A stretch of 64,000 nt of DNA from Candidatus Flexicrinis proximus (lineage in GTDB: Bacteria; Chloroflexota; Anaerolineae; Aggregatilineales; Phototrophicaceae): positions 124,001-188,000 of the forward strand of contig JADJQF010000004.1 in NCBI GenBank assembly GCA_016712885.1, given 5' to 3'. Within the stretch, counting starts at the first letter, position 1. Each line of letters begins with the position of its first letter. Below the pieces are notes generated by a model. The model did no database searches, was not told the origin of the DNA, and saw only the letters and a list, made by a program, of their open reading frames with translations. The translations under genes were made by a program, and so were the position numbers. Of the stretch, positions 44,633-52,928 are shown piece by piece.

Positions 44633-44669
44633 CACGGGGCGCTGTGATGCTTATCACACGCGCCCCGTG
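44633..44669 (-). terminator. Hairpin terminator after SWIM-like gene
   Basis: CACGGGGCG (44633-44641)/CGCCCCGTG (44661-44669) with an inner stem TGTGAT/ATCACA. On the minus strand it follows the stop at 44702 and is followed by an A/T-rich tract. The inner part, TGTGA-N6-TCACA (44643-44658), also equals the CRP consensus. Confidence 0.6.
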
Positions 44670-44701
44670 CGAGTGTCTGGTCTTTGGTCGAAAGTGAAGG
44701 G

Positions 44702-45217
44702 TTAAGCGCCCTCCACACCGATGGCGGCTCTTGCCGGCACATTCGGTTTGACCATGCCTTTGAGCATGCGCTCCATCGCCATCGTGTGGCTGCACACGCC
44801 GTGGGTCAGGAAGTACGGGTTATCACAGGTCCAGAGGCCGTCCTCATAATTGATCGTGTATTCGTTGTGATCGCCACGGAAACGCGCATTGAAGGAGATA
44901 AAGGTGATCCGCTGCGGTTGTGCGGCGTACTTCTTGGCCTTCTCGACGTCGCTGACGACGTTCTGGCCGGGGGCATACGGCAGGGGTTCGCGCTTCAGCA
45001 TCGGGCCGAACATGCGCTCCATCGCCATGACGTGCGGGCTGATCCCAAACGATTGGAAGCCGTGGTCGTTGCTGTGCCAGCCATCCGGGCCGAGTGAGAT
45101 GATATAGGTGTCGTTGTCACCTTTGAATTCGATTGTGAAGCTGTTAAAGGTCACCCGAGACGGGTCTTCTGCGTATTCCTTCGCTTTCTGGATTTTCCCG
45201 ATTAGGCTGTAGTCCAT
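44702..45217 (-). CDS. Duplicated SWIM-like domain protein
   Basis: 171 residues made of two homologous halves (about 1-75 and 85-165), each with a KAKEYAEDPSRVTFNSF-type strand, a G/DWxCDN-like strand and an H-x-MAMERM helix. The second copy has WTCDNPYFLTHGVCSHTMAMERML, a C-x-n-C-x-H arrangement reminiscent of SWIM zinc motifs. The first (WHSNDHGFQSFGISPHVMAMERM) has lost the Cys residues. Nucleic-acid or protein binding is inferred. A GGAGG site precedes the ATG. The gene sits behind a strong promoter with leader peptide and terminator, suggesting attenuation. Confidence 0.72.
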   Translation of the reverse strand: MDYSLIGKIQKAKEYAEDPSRVTFNSFTIEFKGDNDTYIISLGPDGWHSNDHGFQSFGISPHVMAMERMFGPMLKREPLPYAPGQNVVSDVEKAKKYAAQPQRITFISFNARFRGDHNEYTINYEDGLWTCDNPYFLTHGVCSHTMAMERMLKGMVKPNVPARAAIGVEGA

Positions 45218-45254
45218 CGTATGCCTCCGTGAAATGCTTTACTTTCAGACCGTA

Positions 45255-45291
45255 CAAAAAACAACACGCGGTGGCAACAGCCGACCGCGTG
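45255..45291 (-). terminator. Leader terminator (attenuator) of SWIM-like gene
   Basis: On the minus strand CACGCGGT (45291-45284), an 11-nt loop, ACCGCGTG (45272-45265), then TTGTTTTTTG (45264-45255): a textbook intrinsic terminator lying between the promoter and the start codon, 38 bp before the ATG. Confidence 0.72.
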
Positions 45292-45292
45292 G

Positions 45293-45331
45293 TCATACTC
45301 TTGGGGTTGAGGTTAGCAGGCTTGCTTTCAT
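45293..45331 (-). CDS. Leader peptide of SWIM-like gene
   Basis: A 12-residue frame, MKASLLTSTPRV, with an AGGAG ribosome site 6 nt before its ATG. Its stop codon overlaps a further ATG (ATGA) and the terminator stem begins directly behind it. Position, size and ribosome site fit translation-controlled attenuation; the adjacent Leu codons (CTG CTA) and stretch of Thr/Ser/Pro codons are the candidate stall site. Inference from sequence only. Confidence 0.5.
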   Translation of the reverse strand: MKASLLTSTPRV

Positions 45332-45357
45332 CAGATCTCCTGCACTCCGATACTGAT

Positions 45358-45386
45358 AGTTTAAGCCGGGGTGAAGGGGTTGTCAA
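45358..45386 (-). promoter_or_regulatory. Strong promoter of attenuated SWIM-like gene
   Basis: TTGACA (45381-45386), 17 bp, TAAACT (45358-45363) on the minus strand. Expected transcript start near 45351 gives a leader of about 134 nt. Confidence 0.72.
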
Positions 45387-45446
45387 ATCTTTTAACCTCA
45401 ATGATTGCCCAATTTTACGGGTATTCCACGGCGGAGCGTGGTAAAG

Positions 45447-45462
45447 TGTGATACATGTCACG
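45447..45462 (+). promoter_or_regulatory. CRP-like palindrome before EamA gene
   Basis: TGTGA-TACATG-TCACG: nine of ten bases of the CRP/FNR-family TGTGA-N6-TCACA consensus, 20 bp before the start codon. A position so close to the start would suit repression. Confidence 0.35.
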
Positions 45463-45482
45463 CTCCTTTCGGGAGGTCTGTT

Positions 45483-46619
45483 ATGACGCTTGACCGTTCG
45501 CCAATGCCGGTACGCGGGGTCCTGATGGCTCTGCTGACGCCCATCTTCCTGGGGATTGCTCCAATCTTCGGGAAATTGGCGATCAATGCGGGGGCGGATC
45601 CCTTCAGCGTTGCTGCGCTGCGCACGCTCACGGCGATAGCGGTCTTGTGGAGCGTCTACTTTATTTTCATGCGCCGTTTCATCTTCGTCTCGCCAGCTGG
45701 CCTGATGGGATGTGTGGTGATCGGCGGCATCAACGGGATCGGCGCGCTGTGTTACTACAGCGGGCTGGGCCGGCTCGATGCGGGTCTGGTGCAGTTGATT
45801 AACGGCATGTATCTGGTGGTGGCGGTCGTGCTGGCTGGTATTGGCGGGACACAGATTGACCGGCGCACGATGCTGCGCGTCGGCCTCGCGGTCGCGGCTC
45901 TGGTAATCCTGACCGGCTTCGGCGAGCGGCGCGTGGATTTTGTCGGCGTTGGCCTGATGATGGGCAGCGCGGTGATGTTCGCCGGGACGCTCGCCCTCAG
46001 CCAGTATGTGCTGTACGAGGTTCCTTCGCAGACCATGGCGCTCTATGCGCTGACGACGATGGCCGTGATCGTTTCGATGGTCTGGCTGGCCGTTGGCCGT
46101 CCGCTCACCTCCGATGCGCTGACCTACGCCATCGCGCCGATCATCCTGCTCGGGATTACCACGGCGCTCTCGCGGCTGGCCATGTACGCCGGGGTGAAGT
46201 TCCTCGGGGGGATGCAGACCGCGATCATGGCCGTCGCGGAGATCGGCGTCGCGCTGATTCTATCGGCAATTGTCCTCGGCGAGCGGCTCACGCCGGTACA
46301 ATGGATCGGTGTCGCGCTGCTGGCGTCATGCCTGCTGCTGATCCGCCAGCGCGATCTGGTGGCACAGGCTTATAACCCCGGCGCAATGATCCTCGCCAAT
46401 ATGGCGACGGAGCAGTTCCAGCGTATCGCCTTCCACAAAGCGTTCGGCACGGTGGAAAACAACCCCGATCTGGCAATCCTTCAGGATATGTCACTGGAAG
46501 AACTGCACGCCATTCAGCACATGATGGGCGCGGAACACGGCGCGATTGACCCGTTCCCGATCAGCAAGAGCGCCGCGCTTCAGCCGACGCTGGGCGAGGC
46601 CGAAGGCGTTATTCGCTGA
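45483..46619 (+). CDS. EamA/DMT-family transporter
   Basis: 378 residues from ATG 45483, which has a GGGAGG site (45471-45476). Ten membrane helices in two EamA repeats (about 12-145 and 155-290; GAPIFGK-like start, YYSGLGRLDAGLVQLI, ALSRLAMYAGVKFLGGMQTAI, LGERLTPVQWIGVALL). A C-terminal cytoplasmic extension of about 75 residues (from YNPGAMILAN) is unusual for the family and has no known motif. Exports or imports small metabolites such as amino acids or nucleosides; the substrate is unknown. The 3' end overlaps the next gene tail to tail by 11 bp. Confidence 0.87.
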   Translation: MTLDRSPMPVRGVLMALLTPIFLGIAPIFGKLAINAGADPFSVAALRTLTAIAVLWSVYFIFMRRFIFVSPAGLMGCVVIGGINGIGALCYYSGLGRLDAGLVQLINGMYLVVAVVLAGIGGTQIDRRTMLRVGLAVAALVILTGFGERRVDFVGVGLMMGSAVMFAGTLALSQYVLYEVPSQTMALYALTTMAVIVSMVWLAVGRPLTSDALTYAIAPIILLGITTALSRLAMYAGVKFLGGMQTAIMAVAEIGVALILSAIVLGERLTPVQWIGVALLASCLLLIRQRDLVAQAYNPGAMILANMATEQFQRIAFHKAFGTVENNPDLAILQDMSLEELHAIQHMMGAEHGAIDPFPISKSAALQPTLGEAEGVIR

Positions 46620-47697
46620 TTTCCCACACCTGATAGCCGCCATCGCAGCCTATGACGAGCCGCGAGCCGTTCCGTGCCAGCTGAACCATGTCCGGCACGC
46701 GCGAGCATACCGAGGTGTCATACCGACCGAGCGCGACCTCTTCCCCACTGGCGGTGATCCAGGCCGTGAGGTCGGGAGTGTCGCCGCGATGTACGGCCAG
46801 GATTACGCTTGCGTCCGGCGTCAGCAGCAGCGCCTGAATATAGTCGCCATCCAGCGGCGCGATTATCTTGTCTGCGCCGGTTTCGAAGTTGAGCAGGTGC
46901 AGCGCGGTGCTGGCCTCGTCACGCCACGCAAACTCGACGCCGTTCGTCTCGTTGACGCGCCCAAAGGTCGGCGTCGCGGGTAGTTCGACTTCGGCGGTGA
47001 TCTCGCCGGTTTGCAGGTCCCAGCGCCGTGCCGCGCCAGTGAAGGTAGCCGTGATGGCCAGCGGCGCCGGGATACGGCCGATGCGCACCAGCGAGTCGAA
47101 ATCGTGTTCGGGGCCGGTGGGCAGGGTAAGCGGCGCGTCGTTCTGCGGATCGCTGAGGTCCAGCCGGACGACCTGAAACCCTGAGCGGTCAGGGTCTTCC
47201 GGCGCAGGGGTCACTTCGATCCAGACATAATCCGGGATTTCGGCGTCAAACCACACGCGCACCGGCACGCCAACTTCGTTGACGGTGAGGGTCGTCGTAG
47301 CCGCCTCCGACCACAAAGAGAGCGCGTAGCCGTCGGCATCCTGATAAATGACCGCCAGCCGCTGACTGGCATCGTCCCAATGGGCGTCAATGACCGTTGC
47401 TTCGCTGCGTGTCCAGCCGACGTCGGGGATCTGCGCGCCATCCACCCGGATAATCCGCACTCCGCCATGGATGACGAAGGCCACCTTCGTCCCGTCCGGG
47501 CTGAGCGTAAACCAGCCGGACAGCGGTTGAGCGGCGTCCCCGTCCGGGAACGGCGCAAAATCGGCGTAGCGCACCGTGCGCGCAAGCGCGAGTTCCCGCA
47601 CGCTGCCGGCGGAGATTGGCGTTGGCGCGTCCTGCGCCCGCGCAGCGGATCCCGCGACTACGGCCAACAGCATGAGAAACAGCACACGGAAACGCAT
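46609..47697 (-). CDS. Secreted WD40/TolB-like beta-propeller protein
   Basis: 362 residues with a signal peptide (about 1-22, FLMLLAVVAGSAARAQ). The rest is a series of short beta repeats with propeller-like pieces (FTLSPDGTKVAFVIHGG, AHWDDASQRLAVIYQD, LLLTPDASVILAVHRGD, LARNGSRLVIGCDGGYQVWEI). No catalytic residues. It probably acts as a binding scaffold outside the membrane. AAGGGGG ribosome site. Similar in style to the protein at 60380, but not a close paralogue. Confidence 0.75.
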   Translation of the reverse strand: MRFRVLFLMLLAVVAGSAARAQDAPTPISAGSVRELALARTVRYADFAPFPDGDAAQPLSGWFTLSPDGTKVAFVIHGGVRIIRVDGAQIPDVGWTRSEATVIDAHWDDASQRLAVIYQDADGYALSLWSEAATTTLTVNEVGVPVRVWFDAEIPDYVWIEVTPAPEDPDRSGFQVVRLDLSDPQNDAPLTLPTGPEHDFDSLVRIGRIPAPLAITATFTGAARRWDLQTGEITAEVELPATPTFGRVNETNGVEFAWRDEASTALHLLNFETGADKIIAPLDGDYIQALLLTPDASVILAVHRGDTPDLTAWITASGEEVALGRYDTSVCSRVPDMVQLARNGSRLVIGCDGGYQVWEISE

Positions 47698-47752
47698 AAC
47701 AGCCCCCTTATGTTCATGTTCAGATTATCGGACTGAACGCGGGGAATCAAAA

Positions 47753-47773
47753 GGGGCGCATTGGCCGCGCCCC
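47753..47773 (-). terminator. Rho-independent terminator
   Basis: On the minus strand GGGGCGC/GCGCCCC (7 bp, 7-nt loop) followed by TTTTG, 29 bp behind the stop codon of the membrane protein at 47802. Confidence 0.75.
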
Positions 47774-47801
47774 TCGCTAATTCATCGGCTGTCCGCCGCC
47801 A

Positions 47802-48395
47802 TCAGGCCGCGTCGGTGTCTTCGATCTTCGCCTTCGGCGCATCATTTTTCGGCTTCATCAGGTCGCCGAAATCAATTGTCTTGCTGTTCTGCTTGCCGCC
47901 GGAGAGCAGGAGTACCACGCCCAGCCCGACCAGACCGAGACCCAGCACCTGCGCGCTGCCGCTGTTAAAGATGGCAAATTCGAAGATGACCGCCAGCCCG
48001 ACCAGCGCCATCAGCCCGTAACGGAACATATTCTGACCGATCAGGTATTCATGCGCATAACGCCTGGTGCGTGCGGCACGCCACTGCATGGCGAAACCGG
48101 TCAGCGCCGGGTACATCGCCCATGCGTAGGCCCACGACGCCCAGTGGCCGGACATGCTCTGGTACAGCAGAAGCGCTCCGGTCGCGGTCACGATCACGCC
48201 GGGGAAGATCATGTCCAGGTCTTCGGTAGTTCTGGCGTTCAGGGCGTGAAAGAGCATGATTGCCCCCGGTCCAACGATGAACAGCGGCCATACCAGGCCG
48301 ATGCCCCACTGCCACAGTCCCAACAGCAGCAGTCCACCGCCGATCAGCGCCAGTGACGCCCAGCGCCGGTCACTCAGGTCAAAATTCACACGCAT
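47802..48395 (-). CDS. Hypothetical integral membrane protein
   Basis: 197 residues from the ATG at 48395 (GAGAGGC site). About five to six membrane helices (LALIGGGLLLLGLWQWGIGL, WPLFIVGPGAIMLF, FPGVIVTATGALLLYQ, GLMALVGLAVIFEFAIF, LGLGLVGLGVVLLLSG), then a charged cytoplasmic tail (KQNSKTIDFGDLMKPK). It resembles the small phage-shock/LiaF-type or DUF-style membrane proteins but no family is certain. Followed by a good terminator; monocistronic. Confidence 0.72.
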   Translation of the reverse strand: MRVNFDLSDRRWASLALIGGGLLLLGLWQWGIGLVWPLFIVGPGAIMLFHALNARTTEDLDMIFPGVIVTATGALLLYQSMSGHWASWAYAWAMYPALTGFAMQWRAARTRRYAHEYLIGQNMFRYGLMALVGLAVIFEFAIFNSGSAQVLGLGLVGLGVVLLLSGGKQNSKTIDFGDLMKPKNDAPKAKIEDTDAA

Positions 48396-48514
48396 TGGAG
48401 TTTGCCTCTCGCCTACACTGCTTATACAGCGGTATACGCGCCAAGTGAGACAGAAGTTGCAGCCAGAATTGCTGGTGTGCCGGCGGTTCGCGCGCGCAGC
48501 TATCAAATATCCGG

Positions 48515-48593
48515 TTGGTGGAGGCGCCGCCTCCACACCCCCGCAAACGGGCTTGCGCCCACTCGACTCCGGCATCTGCGAATTGACAGGGGG
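48515..48593 (+). repeat. Five-hairpin intergenic element, copy G (truncated)
   Basis: Perfect first hairpin GTGGAGGC/GCCTCCAC (near 48518-48535), second hairpin decayed, and only the first arm of the central stem (GCGAATTGAC). It ends at the stop codon of the DUF6062-like gene, with the opposite orientation to that gene. Confidence 0.75.
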
Positions 48594-48594
48594 G

Positions 48595-49302
48595 TTATCC
48601 GGCAGCGTCTCCGCTGACCGAGCGCACGACCCGCCGCCAGCTGTCAGCCTCGGTGCCCATCGCCTCGCCTGAGTTGTTTGTGTCGTTCTTTCGCATAAAT
48701 TCGTTGAGTTCGGCGCGGAGCCGCGTCCAGATGTCGCGCTGAATGTCGACGATCGCCGCGGCGGTTTCCGGAACTGAACTTTGGCGGAGGGTCTGGCGAA
48801 AGTGCTCGACGCACAATCCCTGGGACGCGCGATAGGCGGCCTGCATTGCGGCGTCGCCGAAATCGTCGGTCAGCGCCCGCACATAACCGGATTCGCGGCT
48901 GGCGCGTGTCTCACAGGCGAGGCAGGTCTGGACGGGTTCCAGCGCATCCGCCAACGCCGTGCCGCCGCTGGCCGAAAACAGCCGGCCGAGTCCGCGTTTC
49001 GCGCGATCCGTTAAGGCCGGACGCCCCGAAAGTTCGAGGATTTCGTGCAGCGACTGCTCGTACAGCACGGCGATCGCCAGCGCGTTGTTGTTGCGGGTGA
49101 GCTGGTCGCCATGTTCGGCGCACAGCCCGCGGCTGGCGCGGAAGCGCGCCTGCATCCCGCGGTCGGTCGCATATTCGTACAGTACGGTGTCCAGCAGGCG
49201 GGCCACATCGCGGCGCAGCAACCGGCAAACCGGACAGCCCGGTTCGGCGAAGGCTTCGATCAGGTCATAGTACGCAAAGGACTTGAGAGGCAAGTGCCTC
49301 AC
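48595..49302 (-). CDS. DUF6062-like cysteine-rich protein
   Basis: 235 residues, GTG start. Two C-P/L-x-C pairs (CPVC near 23-26, CLAC near 127-130), each followed about 35-40 residues later by a G-L-C-x-E-H motif (SRGLCAEH, SQGLCVEH): two homologous halves, each with a potential C-x2-C/C-x2-H metal site. The fit to DUF6062, found in Chloroflexota and Firmicutes, is from memory of its pattern. Function unknown; redox or metal binding is plausible. The G/C-rich low-complexity stretch 49303-49396 upstream holds no gene. Confidence 0.7.
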   Translation of the reverse strand: MRHLPLKSFAYYDLIEAFAEPGCPVCRLLRRDVARLLDTVLYEYATDRGMQARFRASRGLCAEHGDQLTRNNNALAIAVLYEQSLHEILELSGRPALTDRAKRGLGRLFSASGGTALADALEPVQTCLACETRASRESGYVRALTDDFGDAAMQAAYRASQGLCVEHFRQTLRQSSVPETAAAIVDIQRDIWTRLRAELNEFMRKNDTNNSGEAMGTEADSWRRVVRSVSGDAAG

Positions 49303-49396
49303 CCCCTGATCCCCTCACCCTGCGGGCCGGGGAGATATGCTGGCGAAACCGGCCCCGCTTTCCCCTCAATTGTGCCGGGGAGCGGGGACGGCGGTG

Positions 49397-50365
49397 CTAC
49401 TGCCCCTGCTGCTCTTCATTGAAAAGCGCCTGTACCCCGGCCAGAACCTGGTCGTGGATCAGGCCGTTGGTCACGACCATGCCGCGCGTACGGGCCATCG
49501 TCGCGCCGCTGGCAAAGTCGAGCGGCGTGCCGTCGACGTCAGTCGCTTTGCCGCCGCCGGCTGCGACCAGTGCCGCCCCGGCCGCGTGGTCCCAGGTCGA
49601 GTGAGGGCGGTTGCTTTTGATATTGGGCAGGCGCAGATACAGCTCGGCGTCACCAGCCGCAATGCGCGCGTACTTTTCCATGCTGTCGATGCGAACCAGC
49701 GGCGCGGCCGCCAATCCTGCCAGTTCACGGGCGCGCGCCATCCGGTCGAACCCGGCGTGCGACTTTTCGACGCTTTCAAGCACACGCGATGCCGCCGGAT
49801 CGGTCACGGTCGAGGCGCGCACCTGCCGCGACGTCCCACCGCTAATCGGCTCCAGCCAGCACGACCCGTCCTGTGCCCAGAACAGCGCGCCGCCTTCGAT
49901 TTCGGGATACCCCGGGCAGCCCATCACGCCCGCGACCGGCTGGCCTTCGACAACCAGACCGACCGCGATGGCGTAATGCCGCAGCGCCAAAAATCCTTTG
50001 GTGCCGTCGACCGGGTCGATCACCCACTTGCGAGGTGCATCGTGCGATTGGCCGTAATCAAGCCAGGCGACGACTTCTGCCTCCGTCACCTCGCGCCCCA
50101 TCGCCTCGCCGATCAGCCCGACAACCTCCGCGCGCTGCTCCGCGGCGACCAGTTCCATGAACTGCCTGCCGGACTCTTCGGCCAGCACGCAGTCACCGGG
50201 AAAATGGGCCTGAATCGCGGCGCAGATCAGTGCCTGCGCGCCGTAATCGGCGATGGTGACCGGGCCGTCGCCGCCTTTTTGCTGGGCGACAATGTGCCGC
50301 TGCTGGACGTTTCCGCAAAGTGCTGCTGCCTGCCGCACGGCGGCCTTGATGGGTTCGAGGTTCAT
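49397..50365 (-). CDS. 3'(2'),5'-bisphosphate nucleotidase / inositol monophosphatase family
   Basis: 322 residues. Motifs of the Mg-dependent, lithium-sensitive phosphatase fold: ILAEESG-like VLAEESG (metal Glu), WVIDPVDGTKGF (metal Asp pair) and STWDHAAGAALV. The HAL2/BPNT-type sequence around KSNRPHSTWDHAAG suggests removal of the 3'-phosphate from 3'-phosphoadenosine 5'-phosphate (PAP) or PAPS rather than inositol phosphate hydrolysis. That would recycle the by-product of sulfate assimilation or sulfotransferases. Full length. Confidence 0.88.
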   Translation of the reverse strand: MNLEPIKAAVRQAAALCGNVQQRHIVAQQKGGDGPVTIADYGAQALICAAIQAHFPGDCVLAEESGRQFMELVAAEQRAEVVGLIGEAMGREVTEAEVVAWLDYGQSHDAPRKWVIDPVDGTKGFLALRHYAIAVGLVVEGQPVAGVMGCPGYPEIEGGALFWAQDGSCWLEPISGGTSRQVRASTVTDPAASRVLESVEKSHAGFDRMARARELAGLAAAPLVRIDSMEKYARIAAGDAELYLRLPNIKSNRPHSTWDHAAGAALVAAGGGKATDVDGTPLDFASGATMARTRGMVVTNGLIHDQVLAGVQALFNEEQQGQ

Positions 50366-50511
50366 GCCTTCTCCTGAAAACCTGACACGTCGTGAGACGC
50401 GAAATTGCCATTAATATAACCGGGAGCGCGGGTGTGCTGTGCAGCAAACGGCGACCACAAGCCCAAAGCATGTCGCCTCCGTGCTGTTCACCCGCCGCTT
50501 CTAACGACTGC

Positions 50512-52056
50512 TTACTCGATATATCCCAGCGCTCGAAGGTTTTCCATCATCTCGGGCGAAAGGGCCGCGCGTTCCGCTAAAACGGACACGCCGGCGCGCT
50601 GCTGTTCGGCATCACGCACGAAACCCGCGATCAGCGCCAGCATTTCGGCGGTGGCCGCCGGGTGCTGCTGCTGGATGTCTTGCGCCTCAGCCGGATCGTT
50701 TTCCACATCATACAAGGCTTCCGGCACCTCGCCTAGCGTGGTCAGTTTCAGGCTGCCGCGCAGCACGGCCCGCCGCACCTGTGTCAACCGCAGTGCGTCG
50801 ATAAAGGCCGGAGCGCGGTAGCGCAGTACGCCGAGGAAGGTCTGGGGCGGAAATGCTTCGCTGAACGCCAGTTCGCCCGGCATTCCGGCCTGCGTGAGGG
50901 TCATCCCAGCTGTGCCAGCGCCCTGATCCGCAGCGGACTCGATTCCGGCAGCGTCCAGGATCGTATGGAAAATGCGCCGCGTCGAGACCGGCGTATCGAT
51001 CCGTTCACCGCGCCGGAAACCCTCCGGCGAATGGACGATCAGCGGGACGTGCGTCAGTTCGTGGTTGACGACGAAACTGTGGCCGAAGAAGCCGTGATCG
51101 CCGTGCCCTTCGCCATGGTCGGCAGAGATAATGACCAGGGTGTCCTTCAACGCGCCGCTCGTCTTCAAATAGGCGAACAGACGCCCCAACTGGGCATCCT
51201 GAGCCCGTATTTCGGCATCATAGAACGCTTCAAGGGCGTGCGACTGCCAGTCTTCGAGCGGTGCCTCGACCGGGCTGGCCCAGCGGGCGGCGTCCGCGTT
51301 GAAGTGGGCCATGAACTGGTACGAGGCCTGATCCAGTCCGGGCGCGATATGCTCCAGCACGTCGCGCGGCGGGCGATAGGGAAGATGAGTCCCCATCAGG
51401 TTCAGGAACGCGAACAGCGGTTTACTTTGCCCTCCTGCGCGGTGTTTCTGCATATAGCCGATCAGATCGCTGATCGAGTTTGCGCTGCTGCCTTTGTAAT
51501 TGATCAGGCGCGTCCAGACCGGCGTGAACATCGGGTTGAGAGAGACCCGGAACAGCCATTCGCGCTGGGCAAACTGGTTGCCGACCGTGCGTGCGAACTG
51601 CCTCCAGCTGCGCACGGCGGAGTCGACCGGCGGGCCGAATGCGCGCTCAAACGGCCGGTTGATGGCCGCGCCCGCGTAGTTATAGAAATCGTCGAAGCCC
51701 CGTGTCAGGCCGTGATTGAGGACGCCAAGCAGCGGATTGTTGCAGAATCCGGCGGTCTGATATCCGGCGTCGCGCAGGATCTGGGCAGTCGTCGGGAATT
51801 GAACCGGAAGCGTGCGGTCCGCCTCGGTCAGCGTATGTGTGCTCGGGTATACGCCGGTAAACATCGAGGCATGCGCCGGGATCGTCCACTGGGCGGGAGA
51901 TAAAGCTCGGTCAAAGACCGCTGCCTGCCCGGCAAACGCATCCAGTTCCGGCGTGGTGTCCCGCGGGTGGCCATACAGCGAAAGCCGGTCGTGGCGGGTC
52001 GTATCTAGGACAACGAACAGAACATTAATCTGCGTAGGCATGGCGGTGGTCAACAT
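50512..52056 (-). CDS. Sulfatase-like alkaline-phosphatase-superfamily hydrolase with Thr nucleophile
   Basis: 514 residues; Met6 (52041) may be the true start. Metal ligands: Asp pair in VVLDTTRHDRLSLYG (about 18-23) and SADHGEGHGDHGFFGH. The nucleophile region reads WTIPAHASMFTG: Thr58 stands where sulfatases have Cys/Ser for formylglycine and the following Arg is His61. It is therefore not FGE-dependent and is more like phosphoglycerol- or phosphoethanolamine-transferase-type or phosphodiesterase members. No membrane helices, so probably cytoplasmic or exported by an unseen signal. Confidence 0.85.
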   Translation of the reverse strand: MLTTAMPTQINVLFVVLDTTRHDRLSLYGHPRDTTPELDAFAGQAAVFDRALSPAQWTIPAHASMFTGVYPSTHTLTEADRTLPVQFPTTAQILRDAGYQTAGFCNNPLLGVLNHGLTRGFDDFYNYAGAAINRPFERAFGPPVDSAVRSWRQFARTVGNQFAQREWLFRVSLNPMFTPVWTRLINYKGSSANSISDLIGYMQKHRAGGQSKPLFAFLNLMGTHLPYRPPRDVLEHIAPGLDQASYQFMAHFNADAARWASPVEAPLEDWQSHALEAFYDAEIRAQDAQLGRLFAYLKTSGALKDTLVIISADHGEGHGDHGFFGHSFVVNHELTHVPLIVHSPEGFRRGERIDTPVSTRRIFHTILDAAGIESAADQGAGTAGMTLTQAGMPGELAFSEAFPPQTFLGVLRYRAPAFIDALRLTQVRRAVLRGSLKLTTLGEVPEALYDVENDPAEAQDIQQQHPAATAEMLALIAGFVRDAEQQRAGVSVLAERAALSPEMMENLRALGYIE

Positions 52057-52303
52057 TAAAGGCGTGTAAAGCTGAGCTTTGCAAGCATATCATCGCACAG
52101 AATCGTTGGCAATAATCCACCGGAGATCACCCGCGTTCAGAAAGATTGGCGGCTGCCATAAGACGTCTGAAAGCCGGCGTCAGCGAATGAACCGCTCCCC
52201 TGAAACTCGCGAAATCCTGTGCGCGACGTCCATTTGACAGAAGATGAAATCCGGCGTTAAATGTCAACAGAAGCGTTCACTCATCTACTACTAAGGTTGT
52301 CAA

Positions 52304-52876
52304 ATGCACACTAAGCACTCCCTGTATCTTCTGCTCCTCGTCATCATCGCAGCGCTGGTGGGCGGCGCCGTTTCCGCACAGGAGAACGCGCCACGTGTGA
52401 TCCCCGGCGACATCGTCATCAACAGCAGCTTCGAGCCGGATGCTTCGTTCTGGACGGTCCTCTACAAGACCGAGGATAAGGTGAAATGTGGTGGCTTGGG
52501 CCACGCCGCGACCAACTGCGCCTTCGTGTTCAAGGGTGGAATCGGCGAAATGGCGAAGCTTCAACAGGTCTATACCGCCGGCATCAACGCCAGCGGCACC
52601 CAGTACATTGGTTTTATCAGCCATGTCCGCCCCTTCGCACCCGGTATGCAGCTCAAGTTCTTCGTGAAGGTCAAGTTCAACAACGGCGCGCCGATGATGA
52701 CCAAGAAGTTCCTCTACACGTCAAGCGCTGCGCTGGCCTCCTACGAGTCGGTTGAGTTCGATACCGACCTGTTCAACCCCGCTACCGTCAGCAAGGTTGT
52801 CTTCGGGGTCACCAACAAATCGGGCGGCGGCAAAGCCTACGTGGACGAGTTCTTCGTGGGCGCCTACGACAACTAA
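52304..52876 (+). CDS. Secreted jelly-roll-like protein, paralogue 1
   Basis: 190 residues: signal peptide (1-24, LYLLLLVIIAALVGGAVSA), then one beta-rich domain (INSSFEPDASFWTVLYK ... DKVKCGGLGHAATNCAFVFKG ... KLQQVY ... ). It shares N-x2-F, W-x, DKVKC-G-GH, CxFxFKG and a Gln-rich strand with the following gene, and the general plan with the C-terminal domain of the CSLREA protein (27283). The paired Cys may form a disulfide. Carbohydrate binding is inferred from the fold style only. The two genes are 52 bp apart and probably one operon. Confidence 0.75.
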   Translation: MHTKHSLYLLLLVIIAALVGGAVSAQENAPRVIPGDIVINSSFEPDASFWTVLYKTEDKVKCGGLGHAATNCAFVFKGGIGEMAKLQQVYTAGINASGTQYIGFISHVRPFAPGMQLKFFVKVKFNNGAPMMTKKFLYTSSAALASYESVEFDTDLFNPATVSKVVFGVTNKSGGGKAYVDEFFVGAYDN

Positions 52877-52928
52877 CCGGTTCACCCGTCCCAGAACCTG
52901 AAACGCTCTACCTAAGGAGTTCTACACC

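Noticed and set aside
49303..49396. G/C-rich stretch with CCCCTCACCC and GGCCGGGG pieces as another copy of the five-hairpin element
   Set aside because: The order of blocks and the signature hairpins of that element are missing; it is low-complexity sequence of unknown meaning.
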